From assembly GCF_011397635.1 (NCBI RefSeq), contig NC_064760.1, positions 25,617,356-25,681,355 on the forward strand: a stretch of 64,000 bases of DNA, given 5' to 3'. Below the pieces are notes generated by a model. The model ran no database searches and had not been told where the DNA came from. It was given only the letters and a program-made list of their open reading frames with translations. Made by a program: the position numbers and the translations under genes. Shown piece after piece: positions 36,904 to 47,457 of this stretch. Numbering within the stretch: position 1 is the first letter of the stretch; each line of letters starts with the position of its first letter. The DNA is from Epinephelus fuscoguttatus (lineage: Eukaryota; Chordata; Actinopteri; Perciformes; Serranidae).

Positions 36904-37713
36904 TGCTGTGTTCACACCAAACGTGATGCGAATTTTCACATTGTGTTACTCGCCCGAGTTTGAATGCTACAATATTTTGTGTTGACTTGCTTCATATGCG
37001 TGAATAACTCGCATCATACGCGTGTGTAATCACTGAACTCATGAATAAACTTACACCGGTACATCCTCGGCATCATATGTCCCCAGAGGATTTCAATGCT
37101 GATTGGTTATCGGGCGTGAATTGGTCGCTGAAGTTTAGATTTTTTCAACTCTTGCAAATAAGTGTAAAGCTTCATTTGCGTATTTTGTGTCATTCGTATC
37201 GCTTCTCTCGTGCTGCCGGCCTGGCAGTAATTCACGTGTTATCGCATCTTTACATTGACTTTACATGTAATACACTGGCGCATATTGTTTTATTCGCACC
37301 CGTGCACCCGGTCGGTTTGCGCCTGGTTCACACCTGGTTCGCGTCCATTATGTTGTGCTCACACCAAACGTGTGTTGTGTTACTCGCGCGAGTTTGATTG
37401 CTAGAATATTTTACGTTGACACGAATAACTTGTGTGAAATCGCTGAATGGATGAATAAACTTCCGCTGGTACATCTTTGGCATCATGTGTCCCCAAAGGA
37501 TCTCAATGTTGATTGGCTAGCACGGCGCAAACTAGTGGCTGAAGTTCAGATTTTTCAACAACGAATAAGTGTATTATGCAGAATCATGCTACTCACTTCA
37601 ATTGCGCCGCTTAATTTGCTTCATTCATGTCCCGTCCATCATGTCTTTACATTTACTTTGCATGTAATTCACTGGCACTAACTGTTTTATTTGCGCCTGG
37701 TGTGAACACGACA
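36904..37713. mobile_element. Tandem dimer of a GTGTTCACACCAAACG MITE
   Basis: The left end reads TGCTGTGTTCACACCAAACG. A second, diverged left end starts at 37351 (TGTTGTGCTCACACCAAACG), 447 bp away, and the whole is closed by GCGCCTGGTGTGAACACGAC. Between the two units is a junction with GCCTGGTTCACACCTGG. The two units share, in the same order, blocks such as TGAATAAACTT, GGTACATC, GGCATCAT.TGTCCCCA and GATTGGTTA/GATTGGCTA. This family is frequent in fish. No transposase. A dimer could come from insertion of one copy into the end of another. Confidence 0.7.
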
Positions 37714-38986
37714 TTGGATAGTTTTATTAAAATAATAGGCTAAAAAGAGTAAAATTATCCAATTCTCCACAAAAAAAGATGAAAGAAAACTGTAAATATG
37801 TAATTTATAAAATATAAAAATGCATAACAGGCGTTAACCTCAATAATCACCACAGAACCACCCAGATTTACCTTATAAAGTACTTTTACTTAACTAAAAG
37901 CTCTGAGTTCTTATTCCACCACTGTTAAACACAGCCTGCCTGTGATCTCTCTGTAAATAGTTTAATAGGCATGATAATAAACGCTGAGACCTAATATAGA
38001 AAATAATGTACTCTGTGAAGGAGGCTTTGCATGGTGGTGCTCTTTACTTCCACCTTGTCTATTGTTTCTGGATATCAGTTCCACGTACTGTGTATTATGG
38101 CTTAGCCATCACTCAGACAGTGTGAAATATTATTCCTCCCTTGAAAACTACTATCACTCTGTGCCAAGAATATCTGGTATTTATTTATAGCTCTTTGATG
38201 AGGTATGCAGTCTGTCTCGAGGTATTAATGATGTTGATTGCACGCTTAAAACGGTTAAGACAGTGTTCTTCAGAGACTTCAGGGATTTTTCATGAGAAGA
38301 TGCTTGATCCCCAGTTCTTTATTTAAATATTATTCATTCTATGCTAAATGTAGTAAGACAACAGATGTGACCTCTGACCTACCTCAGCGGAGAGTGTTGG
38401 CTAACTCCCCTATCAGTGTAACAGAGAGCCTGGACTGTCTGTCTGTCTGTCTGGGACAGGAGTTGTCAGTTCCTCCGTACACACATAGAGCTGTCTTTTC
38501 AGGCCCTCCTCTCTGCTTGCTTTATCTGCCATCTGAGATTAAAATGACTTGCCCTCATACTGTCTGATGACTCTATTGCTGTTATCAACCTTTTCTGCTC
38601 AGGCATGTTGTTGAACAATGATATTTTTTTGTGCCTTGTGTCCCTGGAGAACCTTTATACTTAGAGTAAGTTTTTTGCCTTGAAGCAAATACTCGTTCCC
38701 TGATTCTGCTCTTTAAAAATTTCTGGAACTTATAGATAAGCCCTCTTTTCAAAATCCTTGAAAATAAACTTTGTGGAGTTGTGATGTTTTTACTGCGCAC
38801 TCATGATGGATAATAACTGTTCCCAGCATGCTTTGCAGCCTGTCCTTGTAGGCCTTCATATCCTGTGAGAATCTCTGCTGATGCAGCCCAAAGCGACGGA
38901 AAACAGGAAAATTACATTTCGTTTTTCTTTTGAGTCATTAGTTCTCTGTCAAGTATTTCAGACAGCTGATAACGACTGAAACTTAA
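37714..38986. other. Gene-free stretch
   Basis: No supported exon, RNA gene or clear transposon. Confidence 0.45.
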
Positions 38987-39341
38987 AGGTACGCTATGCA
39001 GGAATTGTCGGCTACTGTTTGCGAGCAGTATCGCAAGCAAATGGGCGTCGCTGTATTTGTGTTTTTTGGGCACTGTGTCTGCGATTTTTGTGGCTCTCTC
39101 TTGGATACATGCAGCGAATGGTCTGGCACCTGATTGCTACCTCTTTATAAAGTCCCCAGCTCACCTACACACTGTGTTTAGGAACATCTTGAACACAGCA
39201 AAATAAAAATAGGAAAATACAGAGGGCTGAGTCTCTGTAGAAAAATATACTGCCACACATTTCTACCAGGTCAGAACTTCTGATCAAGAGGGATAATTCT
39301 ATACATTTTTTTTTCCATAAGAACCCTGCATAGTGTACCCT
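38987..39341. mobile_element. MITE with AGGGTACACTATGCAGG-type ends
   Basis: The left end AGGTACGCTATGCAGGAATT and the right end, in complement AGGGTACACTATGCAGGGTT, form terminal inverted repeats of about 20 bp. The element is about 355 bp with no transposase. No clear target duplication was seen. Confidence 0.7.
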
Positions 39342-39607
39342 CAACCTGCCTGAGGATTCTGTCAATTGCCAATTTACAGTATGTGTAGTGCACTCAACAA
39401 ACAGTAAGTGGAACTAACCATATTGCGGGCTGAGACTGATGGCCTGTCCTTCAATCAAAAGTTGATGCACAGAAAACTCAAGCAACAACCTGAGAATTTC
39501 TCTCCTGTGAAAAATGTAGTTCGAAAGAGTAGGCTGCTATACACTTACAGGAAAGAAATAAGTTTATTTGGTTTCTTCCCAGAAGGTTGATAAAAAGACT
39601 GATATCA

Positions 39608-40095
39608 TGAGTGGTAGAGGAAGATCCTTTACTTAAGTAAAAGCATTAATATTACACTGTAAAAACACTCTGTTACTGGTAAAAGTGTTGCATTGAAAAT
39701 GTTTCTTGAGTAAAAGTATGTAATCCATTAGAAGAATTATGTACCAAAAGTAAAAGCACAGAAACACTGAAATCATTTAATAATTTACAATAATTAAAAT
39801 GATAAGAAAAACAGCAAATCCTCAAGCATCTGCCACCATCAAGTGTCTGGCATAATTTTCTAATCATTTCTCTCATTTTCTTTACTTGTAAATTTTCAAA
39901 TGGTTTGTGTGCAAAAGTCTTAATTTGTAAAGTAACCAGTAACTAAAGTTATCAAATAACTGTAGTGGAGTAAAGAGTATTATATTTCCCTCTGTAGTTT
40001 TGTGGACTAGAAGTAGAAAGTAGCATGAGAAAAAATACTCAAGTCAAGTAAAAGGACATCAAATTTGTACTTAAGGACATTACTTGAGAAATTGT
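39608..40095. repeat. Dispersed repeat with ACTTAAGTAAAAG words
   Basis: Words such as CTTTACTTAAGTAAAAGC, GAGTAAAAGTATGTAAT and AAATTTGTACTTAAGGAC recur across the segment, as in a widespread teleost repeat. Exact ends are unclear. No ORF. Confidence 0.5.
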
Positions 40096-40332
40096 GCATT
40101 AGTAAACTGTGATATCCACAACTGGATATCACTCTAATATCCGTCTGTTGGGCGGGTTTAGCTTAGCTTACCATAACAACTGGAAACAGAGGGAAACAGC
40201 TCTGTCCAAAGATACCAAAATCTGCCAACCAGCACTTCTAAAGCTCACTTATTCACGCACAATATATATTGTAATCCATACAAAGACTGATGTGTAAAAA
40301 CAACATTTCATGGGGAGCTGTACGGGACTATT

Positions 40333-40829
40333 GAGCCCGGTCTCACTCCAAGGTCATCGAAATCCAGAGCTTGGTCAGTGACCTCGGGCGTCAGAAACCA
40401 ATGATAAAAGGCATCCTTTAATGTTGGCATGCTACATGGCAGGTTGCCCTTAAAGTGTAACGGTGCCAGGCAGCGTTAGGGGGAAATGCGGTGGGACAAT
40501 GACAAAAGTTAAGGTCCGAAAAAACAAACAACTTTTACCCGAGAGAGCGGTGTTTGCGTCCCGTAAGATTCTAAAGCCAAACCCTGTTCTTTTTTCCTAA
40601 ACCTAACCACATGCTTTTGTTGCCTAGAGAGAAGGGAACAAATGTCAATTGGCGTTGCTGTACCAATGTTGTGCGTTCATTTTTAAAGAGACTGAATATA
40701 AACAGTGTATTTCCAGTGAAAACGGAAGTGAATCTCAAAAGAAGACACTACATGTAACAGGCAGAATATGAATGTGGAAAGTCCATAACCAAAACGTTAA
40801 TATATGACGAGGTCGGAGTGAGAATGTGT
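40333..40829. mobile_element. MITE, GGTCTCACTCC family (copy 2, most complete)
   Basis: The left end GAGCCCGGTCTCACTCCAAG and the right end, whose complement begins TCTCACTCCGACCTCGTC, are inverted. The element is about 497 bp. The interior matches the copy at 2382, including AACCAATGATAAAAGGC-type text, AGGGGGAAATGC and the CCTAAACCTAACCAC module at 40582-40626. No ORF and no clear target duplication. Confidence 0.7.
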
Positions 40830-41186
40830 TAGGCTATTTCTTGGCCAGGCTTCCTGGAGTCTTGGGGTTACCATGGGAGCAGTCCAGTCGCCAGAGGAAA
40901 ATACGAATACATTTCATTTGCACATGCCATACGTATCATACCAATGTTTCTAAAGTGATGAAATATATTAGCTGACCTTTGTCACTGGGAGGTGGAGGGG
41001 ATGGTAGATGGCATGTCACCCAAGTCAAGATGCCTGCCAGGCTGTAGACCACTACTACTTTTTTTTGGCAAACATTTGCTGCATTTCTCTGGGCCTTTGA
41101 GCCACTTAACCTGGGCGTTTTGACCCGTCCCTGCTATACTAGCGGTTTTTGTGACACCAAACGTGGCGTGGGCGTTTTAAGCCACA

Positions 41187-41230
41187 ACAAGATCTTTTCC
41201 AAACCATAACCAAGTGTTTTTTGTGCCTAC
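41187..41230. repeat. Isolated copy of the shared MITE module
   Basis: CAAGATCTTTTCCAAACC followed by ATAACCAAGTG and TTTTTTGTGCCTAC matches the interior of the hAT-like element at 13251-13571 (13418-13470). Flanking GGGCGTTTT repeats at about 41115 and 41170 suggest a decayed MITE around it. Confidence 0.5.
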
Positions 41231-43721
41231 ACAATATACTAATGTACTAATGTACAAATGCAATGAATCTGTGCTTTTATACAAATATTTTTTCTTGTGA
41301 TGGATGGGAGACAACAGAAGGTCACTGTGCACAGCCAGGACATAGTCCCGCACACAACCCCCCCAAAAAAACACAAGGTAGCCGTACATGTATAACACAT
41401 ATAGACTCTAGCACTATGTCAAACATAGCAAACATAGTCTATTGCAATATTTTGACAGTCAATTGAATTCCACATTGTGAATTTTGATTTCATAGCTTGC
41501 TTTAAAAACAAAGACGCCCACACTTTTCTATTTTCAGTCCAGTGCTATTCATAGATCTCCTCAGACACGTCCATCTTAAGCCAATTGGCCTCCCATCAGA
41601 TATCCCTGGTTTCCAATGCAAGTAAGTACTAATGAGTGCAGACGTGCTTTTGTTCACCCCTTAAAACAGGAAAATGCATGCTCTGTTGCTGATAAAGTAT
41701 TCCATCCTTAGTCTGTGTCCATGTATGGGCTTCAAGCTCGGGGGCCTTTATTTATCATATGCGCCACAATTACAGAGAGGCAGTCGTTGGCAAAGTTTCA
41801 GGCTCCCTTAAACAATGGTAATTAATATATTTAAGAAAAAGAAATGACAATAAAATGAGAATCTGTTTTCAAAGTGAAGCAAATATGTGTGCTCCAGAAC
41901 TGATGGCATTAAGACTGTACAAAGGGTAAGGATGATTTCTGACGCACAAGAGAAACCTTTACCACTTTATTTCTTTCTCTGCGTAGCATCCGAGTAAAGT
42001 CTTCACATTGCTCAATAGGTGTCAGGGGGTTGTGTACATCTGATTACGATGACTCATCCTGCCTGATATTCCTCACAAGGTTCACTGGTTGGAGGCATAC
42101 GAGGTTAATGGCTCCTGTCATCCAATTACATGAGAATGCGGTGGCCAAAGAATTTACATTTCTTGGAAAAACAAGCTGCAGGATAATATTTTCTCGTGTC
42201 CTGGAATATCTCCTGTCCACAACACATGCATTTTGAACAACAAACAGAAGAGAAAGTGTGCTTTAAAGACAAATTATGTAACGCTGTAAACAAGGCTGTA
42301 AGTTGACAACAGTTCACTGTGCACATATTCCCCAGCGTAAGCAACGTGCTTATCACAATTACAATGTTCTTATCAAGTCAACCCACCAGTATATGTGTCT
42401 CAGCTCATCAAAAGGAAGCAGCTTTTAGTGATGCCGTGCACCGCAAAACACTCAAAGCTCTCATCCATGCTCGGAACAGGAAAGTAAGCTGTGAAATACC
42501 ATGTATGACGTGGTTTCATGTGTCATCGGTGGATGGCTTACAAATACAGAAATGCATTACGTATGTTCCCTGCTACTCAACCCTGATACTGTGTTTATGT
42601 CATTATAACACAAGGGTTTGTGTAACACAGCTCAGTGGGTACAGAGTGCTAGAAATGCATCCCCAGAGATCAGAGAAGTAAGAGGAGAATGGAGTAAGCA
42701 TTAGCTGGAGACGTGCCACACTTCAACTCATCACAGAGCCGCAGCAGGCGGCACCTTTGCACACAAAAAGGGGAGAAAAATACATTTGCCTGCCCGTGCT
42801 CTAAAGTTGAATACAACCATATAGAAACTCATCCAATCTTAAAGCAGGTCTTTCTCTGAGATGCTCTGCTCATGGTTTACTTAGGCGAATTTCCATGAGG
42901 AACACACAGATGTTTGATTGCTACAAACCATCCTGTGTAGGCTACATGGACGTATTTGACACATTCCAGAGTCTTTTGCACAGCATGAGTGCACTCCAGT
43001 GGTGGCATGTGAGATTACAGTGCCACAGAACTCACTGTAGATATTTGATGTTTATTTTTTTTGTGCATTTATAATAGCAAATTAAGCCTGTGGCACACAT
43101 GGAACACATCCAGCATTTCAGTGATTTAGAGGTATACTTCAGCCCCAAAATGATCATGTGTAAATCAATTACTCCCCTCCTCATGGTATGCATGCATTTT
43201 AACTAAACCCTTACTATTTAAAACACTTCCACAGCGCCTGAGACTGTTTATGCGGAAATGTTTTAAATAGTAGCATTTCATTTGAGGACAACTGTATATG
43301 ACTGCATTGTATTTGTGGATGAGTAACTCAAACAGGAGTGAATCATGAAATTGGATTTTTTTTTGAAGAAGAAGAAATAATGATTATGTAACGCATTAAA
43401 TGTGAAATGTATTATATTCAGAAGCATGCTCACTCAATAAAAGATAAACAATTATTGTACAAAAAAAAAAAATAAAAATACAATTTCAACAAATAAATAA
43501 AAAAAATGTTGTTAAAGGGAAATGTGTTTAAAGAGGATCTTTTTCTGTCTCACATGTTACAGGACCAGTGTGGGGATCTAATGGCAGAAATTAAATATAA
43601 TATTTATAATTATGTGTATTATCACCTGAAACTAAGCATCCTTGTGTTTTTGTTCTCTAAGAATTAACCCGTATCTACACAGGGAGCAAGTGTTCTTTCA
43701 GGAAGCCCACAATAGAATGAT
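41231..43721. other. Gene-free stretch
   Basis: No supported exon or RNA gene. The longest ORF, 120 codons at 42319-42681, has no recognisable domain. Confidence 0.45.
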
Positions 43722-44315
43722 CCAGCAATGAGTCCTACAACCCGGAAATTAGTTCGCATTTTACTGCTCCCGGTTGCCTCGTCACAAAGTCAATGGGTTT
43801 TTTAAATGGGTTTTTTGTTGGATGCCTGATATAAAGTCTGTGGTTAACACAAGCCTCAGGGTCTTTCACTTTTTGTGCTATGACATAAAATACGTCAGTA
43901 AATACCCCACTCCTGAATTTTGAAGCTTCTCTGTGTCTTAATAAAGGCGGTTGCTTACAAGTGGCTCAATGAGACGACACAGCATCATCACGCCAAGCTG
44001 TGCCGAACATGGCCTTACAGTCTTGTTATGGTGGTGATGTTAGGTCATGTGATTGCAGTGTAGCTCATTTATAATCTAACATTATCTTTTTACTTTTGGT
44101 GACTGTACTCAAGCTTCAATGATCATGCAAGTGGTGTTCATTTGTGAAGACTATCTTGCAGAATAAAATGTGTAAGTATAGGCTTTTGTTTTCGTCAGTT
44201 ATTCAAAATCCAATGGAAAATTGGATGTAAATCCCATTGGCTTTTTGATGATGTAATCAAACTAACTTCCCGATAGGCCTACAGAAAAACGCCATCTTTG
44301 GGGTACTCTATGTAA
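43722..44315 (+). repeat. Dispersed ~500-600 bp repeat (copy 1)
   Basis: Shares with 48192-48680 the ordered blocks CAAAGTCAATGGGTTTTT, GTCTGTGGTTAACAC, GTCAGTAAATACCCCACTC, GTGGTGTTCATTTGTGAAGA, ATGTGTAAGTAT and GGCTTTTTGA/CGCTTTTTGA. The right half is also shared with 8425-8620. No ORF and no clear termini. Confidence 0.7.
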
Positions 44316-45114
44316 TCCATTGGATACACAATGAAACATGCGAAAATACTACAAGGCCGGTAAATGTGACAGATTTCTTGTCTGCAGAGTGACGATGTAG
44401 AGAGAATTTCAACTGGTTTAGTCAGAACTTGATAGCCAGTCACTAGACGGGCATATAATGAGTGGTTTGGGTAAATTAAATGAGTAAAATGTGTCACAAA
44501 AGTTGTGTGTGGTGTAGGCTCGGGTTGTGAAGGGTCAGTGAATGTCTGTTAAAATGTCAGCAAACTTTCCAAGGGAAGGTAAACTTTTTGAATTTTGGAC
44601 ACTCCTACTATTCAATGCATTTGGCAAATGAATGCATTATGTCTGCTTACGATATGGTAAGGAGTTTGTTTCTATATGCAGGGTTCCCACACATTTTCAT
44701 TGACAAAATTTCAAAACTTTTCCATGACTTTTCAAGGACCTGTATTTTTTCTTGCCCCTCTTGCTCTATGTGAAGGGAGAGACAGAGCGTAGAGAGAAAA
44801 TGACCATGGTAGTCAACAAAATTACACATGGCAATACATATTAGAGCAAAGTTGCGTCGACAGCTACAAAATTTGCCATTTTGTTACATTACAGGGAGGC
44901 AGGGGTGTAAATATAGACAGTGCAGGCAGTGCAGGTGCCCTGGGGCACAAAAGGTGGGGGGCCCATAGAGAGGGACTAGGCTCTCCAACAATGTGTTGGG
45001 TGGAGAAAGGGCCCTTATGGGTGATTTATGCTTGAGTTCAAAGAAGCCATTTGCTATATATGCCCTTGAAAATGGCAGTCCCTCTTTGTCATGTTTGTTT
45101 TTTAATTTTTGTAG

Positions 45115-46130
45115 AATAGTCAAAAACATCTATAACAAAATATGCTTATTCTATAACTATAAATCAACTATTCTATAAATTTACTATTCTATAATTTAAA
45201 TATTCTGTAACTATACATTAACTATTCTACAAAATAAAATACTTTATAAATCAATATTCTACAACTATAAATCAACTATATTATAAATCAAATTTTCTAT
45301 AACTATAAAAAATATAACTATAGATCAACTATTCTATAAATTTACAATTCTATAATTTAAATATTATATAACTATACATTAACTATTAAATAAATCAAAT
45401 ATTCTACTACTATATATCAACTATAACTACATAAAAACAATTGTATAACTTAATCAACTCTATATAACATCCATAACACAACATCTTTATAATATTCATA
45501 ACACGTCTATATGTCTATATAACATCTATAACACAAAATCTATATAACATCTATAAATCAACTATTCTATAACTATATAAAAACAATTGTATAACTTAAT
45601 CAACATCTATATAACATCTGTAACACAACATTTATATAACATCTATAACACAACATCTATATAACATCTATAACACAAAATCTATATAACATCTATAACA
45701 CAACATCTACATAACATCTATAACACATTTATATAACATCTATAACACAACATCTATATAACATCTATAACACAACATTTATATAACATCTATAACACAA
45801 CATCTATATAACATCTATAACACAACATTTATATAACATCTATAACACAACATCTATATAACATCTATAACACAACATTTATATAACATCTATAACACAA
45901 AATCTATATAACATCTATAACACAACATTTATATAACATCGATAACACAACATCTATATAACATCTATAACACAACATTTATATAACATCGATAACACAA
46001 CATCTATATAACATCCATAACACAACGTCTATTTAACATAGATCTATAAATCAACTATTCTATGACTATAAATTAATTATTCTATAAATCAAATATTGTG
46101 TAACTATAAATCAACTATTGAAATTGTTAA
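45115..46130. repeat. AT-rich minisatellite with 25-bp unit and 50-bp higher-order period
   Basis: From about 45460 to 46040 a 25-bp unit built on CTATAACACAACATC plus TATATAACAT repeats with little divergence. Successive units alternate CATCTATATAAC and CATTTATATAAC, so the true period over much of the array is 50 bp. A rarer ATCGATAAC variant recurs 50 bp apart. The flanks (45115-45460 and 46045-46130) are a looser repeat of ATAAATCAACTATTCTATAA, with a longer segment repeated about 160 bp apart. Spacers are absent, so it is not a CRISPR array. Confidence 0.85.
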
Positions 46131-46180
46131 ATTAATAAATTCTTAATTTCTTATTATCTAAGGTAGTTTTTGTTACAGAC

Positions 46181-46571
46181 CTGCTCCACCCTTACACTCC
46201 TTCCTGCAGCCTCCACTCTTCCAATGCCAATCTTCTCACTGTCCCCAAGACCAAGCACAGAACCTGGGGGTACAGAGCCTTCTCCGTTGCTGCTCCCACC
46301 CTCTGGAACTCCCTCCCAAAACACATCCGTGACTGCACTGACCTCCCATCATTCAAATCACTACTCAAAACTCACCTGTTCCATTCTGCTTTTAATGTTT
46401 AGCTACTTTTTTATTCATTTATTTATTTATTTGTTTTTCACTCCCATTACTATTCCTCTTTGTCTTCGATATATTTTGCTGTAAATTGTTTATTATTGTT
46501 TTTTTGATGTGTTTTTAACCTATTCTGTAAAGTGACTTTGAGAACTTTGGAAAGCGCTTTATAAATAAAAT

Positions 46572-46614
<43 letters not shown>
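46181..46614 (+). mobile_element. L2-type LINE 3' end
   Basis: Translation from 46181 gives the end of an L2/CR1-group reverse transcriptase protein: NANLLTVPKTKHRTWGYRAF, then SVAAPTLWNSLP, IRDC and FKSLLKTHLFHSAF. A 3' UTR follows with GACTTTGAGAACTTTGGAAAGCGC and TTATAAATAAAATG, ending in an (ATT)n run at 46573-46612, the usual L2 tail. The copy is strongly 5'-truncated. It lies inside the nested transposon. Confidence 0.85.
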
Positions 46615-46828
46615 ATACAGTGTTGAAATTATCATGTGCTGAGAAGATATGTGCATGATAGCGTGCACTAGGGCCCACTGTAACTACCTTACACCTCTGC
46701 AGGGAAGGTTATCTGTGGAAGAATGCTGTATCAATGTCATCACACACAACAAATTCCATGACTTTTCCCAGACCTGGAAAATGTGATTATGAGATTCCTT
46801 GACCTTTCCATGACTTTGGGAGCCCTGC

Positions 46829-47370
46829 GTACAACATGCTACGTACAGCCTGAGCAAATAACCCCCATAGTCCTATTTTATTCCCATTACTTCCCAACAT
46901 GATTATTTCTGGATTTTTTCAACCCTATTTTAGTAAGAAGATAAGTTTTATTAGTGGAAGTGATGGCAGGTGGAGTCCTCACCCTCCTGTACTGTAGGTG
47001 GTGTATGTGCAGCTGTGTCTCTAGCTGTCACCCGCCAAACTACAGAAGAAACATGACAACAAAAAACAGGAAGCGTCAAATTTCAGATGTGCCAGTTGTA
47101 CAGTTGAATCAACCACATGGACGCCATGTCATCGGATTGTGTTTATCAGATGTATCATAAGGTTTAAGCTTGTTAGTTAACTCGCTGCGTCCCGGGAATC
47201 ATGAAGAGACAGTCATATTCAAAACCACTGGCGAGGAACAAGGAAACAAGGAAATGCCACCACACGCCCTGAGGTTACATGTCATTACTAAAGCTGTTAG
47301 CTTGTGTTGTGTTTTAACGAGAACGTCACACATTAACGTCTTGTCTTTCTTTAGGACCGGGGCGACTGTC
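46829..47370. other. Upstream region of simc1
   Basis: Contains the likely simc1 promoter and the start of its leader. No TATA box is evident near the gene. A TCTTTCTTTAG/GACCGG at 47345-47355 could be the acceptor of a leader exon. ORFs at 46954-47160 and 47170-47418 have no domain, and the end of the second overlaps the upstream ORF below. Confidence 0.4.
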
Positions 47371-47418
47371 ATGGCTCCGCCTAAGGTGATACTGGATATT
47401 ACCCGCATTATCTGCTGA
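47371..47418 (+). promoter_or_regulatory. Upstream ORF in the simc1 leader
   Basis: ATGGCTCCGCC at 47371 opens a 15-codon frame ending in TGA at 47418, 39 nt before the simc1 ATG. If the transcript starts upstream it could dampen translation. The position is seen in the sequence; the effect is an inference. Confidence 0.4.
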
Positions 47419-47457
47419 AGTTTCCGTGTTGTAAGAGGTTGAAGAGAGTGAGGAGAA

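Larger units (their letters stand above)
44900..46699. mobile_element. Inner hAT-like element with 8-bp target duplication, nested in the outer MITE
   Basis: The left end CAGGGGTGTAAATATAG and the right end, in complement CAGAGGTGTAAGGTAG, form short inverted repeats of the CAG.GGTGTAA type seen in hAT elements. The flanks are CAGGGAGG (44892-44899) and CAGGGAAG (46700-46707), a 7-of-8 match of the length hAT insertion makes. The interior has no transposase. It holds an AT-rich minisatellite and an L2-type LINE tail. Confidence 0.7.
44678..46828. mobile_element. Outer MITE, GCAGGG(T/C)TCCCA ends, split by a nested insertion
   Basis: The left end is GCAGGGTTCCCACACATTTT. The right end, in complement, is GCAGGGCTCCCAAAGTCATG. 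Both ends carry CCATGACTTTTC-type text just inside. Without the inner element (44900-46699) it would be about 340 bp. No exact flanking duplication was found, so the insertion may be old or the outermost bases misjudged. Confidence 0.65.

Noticed and set aside
45460..46040. Regular ~25-bp repeats resembling a CRISPR array
   Set aside because: Units are contiguous without spacers, the sequence is AT-rich and the context is a vertebrate intergenic transposon.
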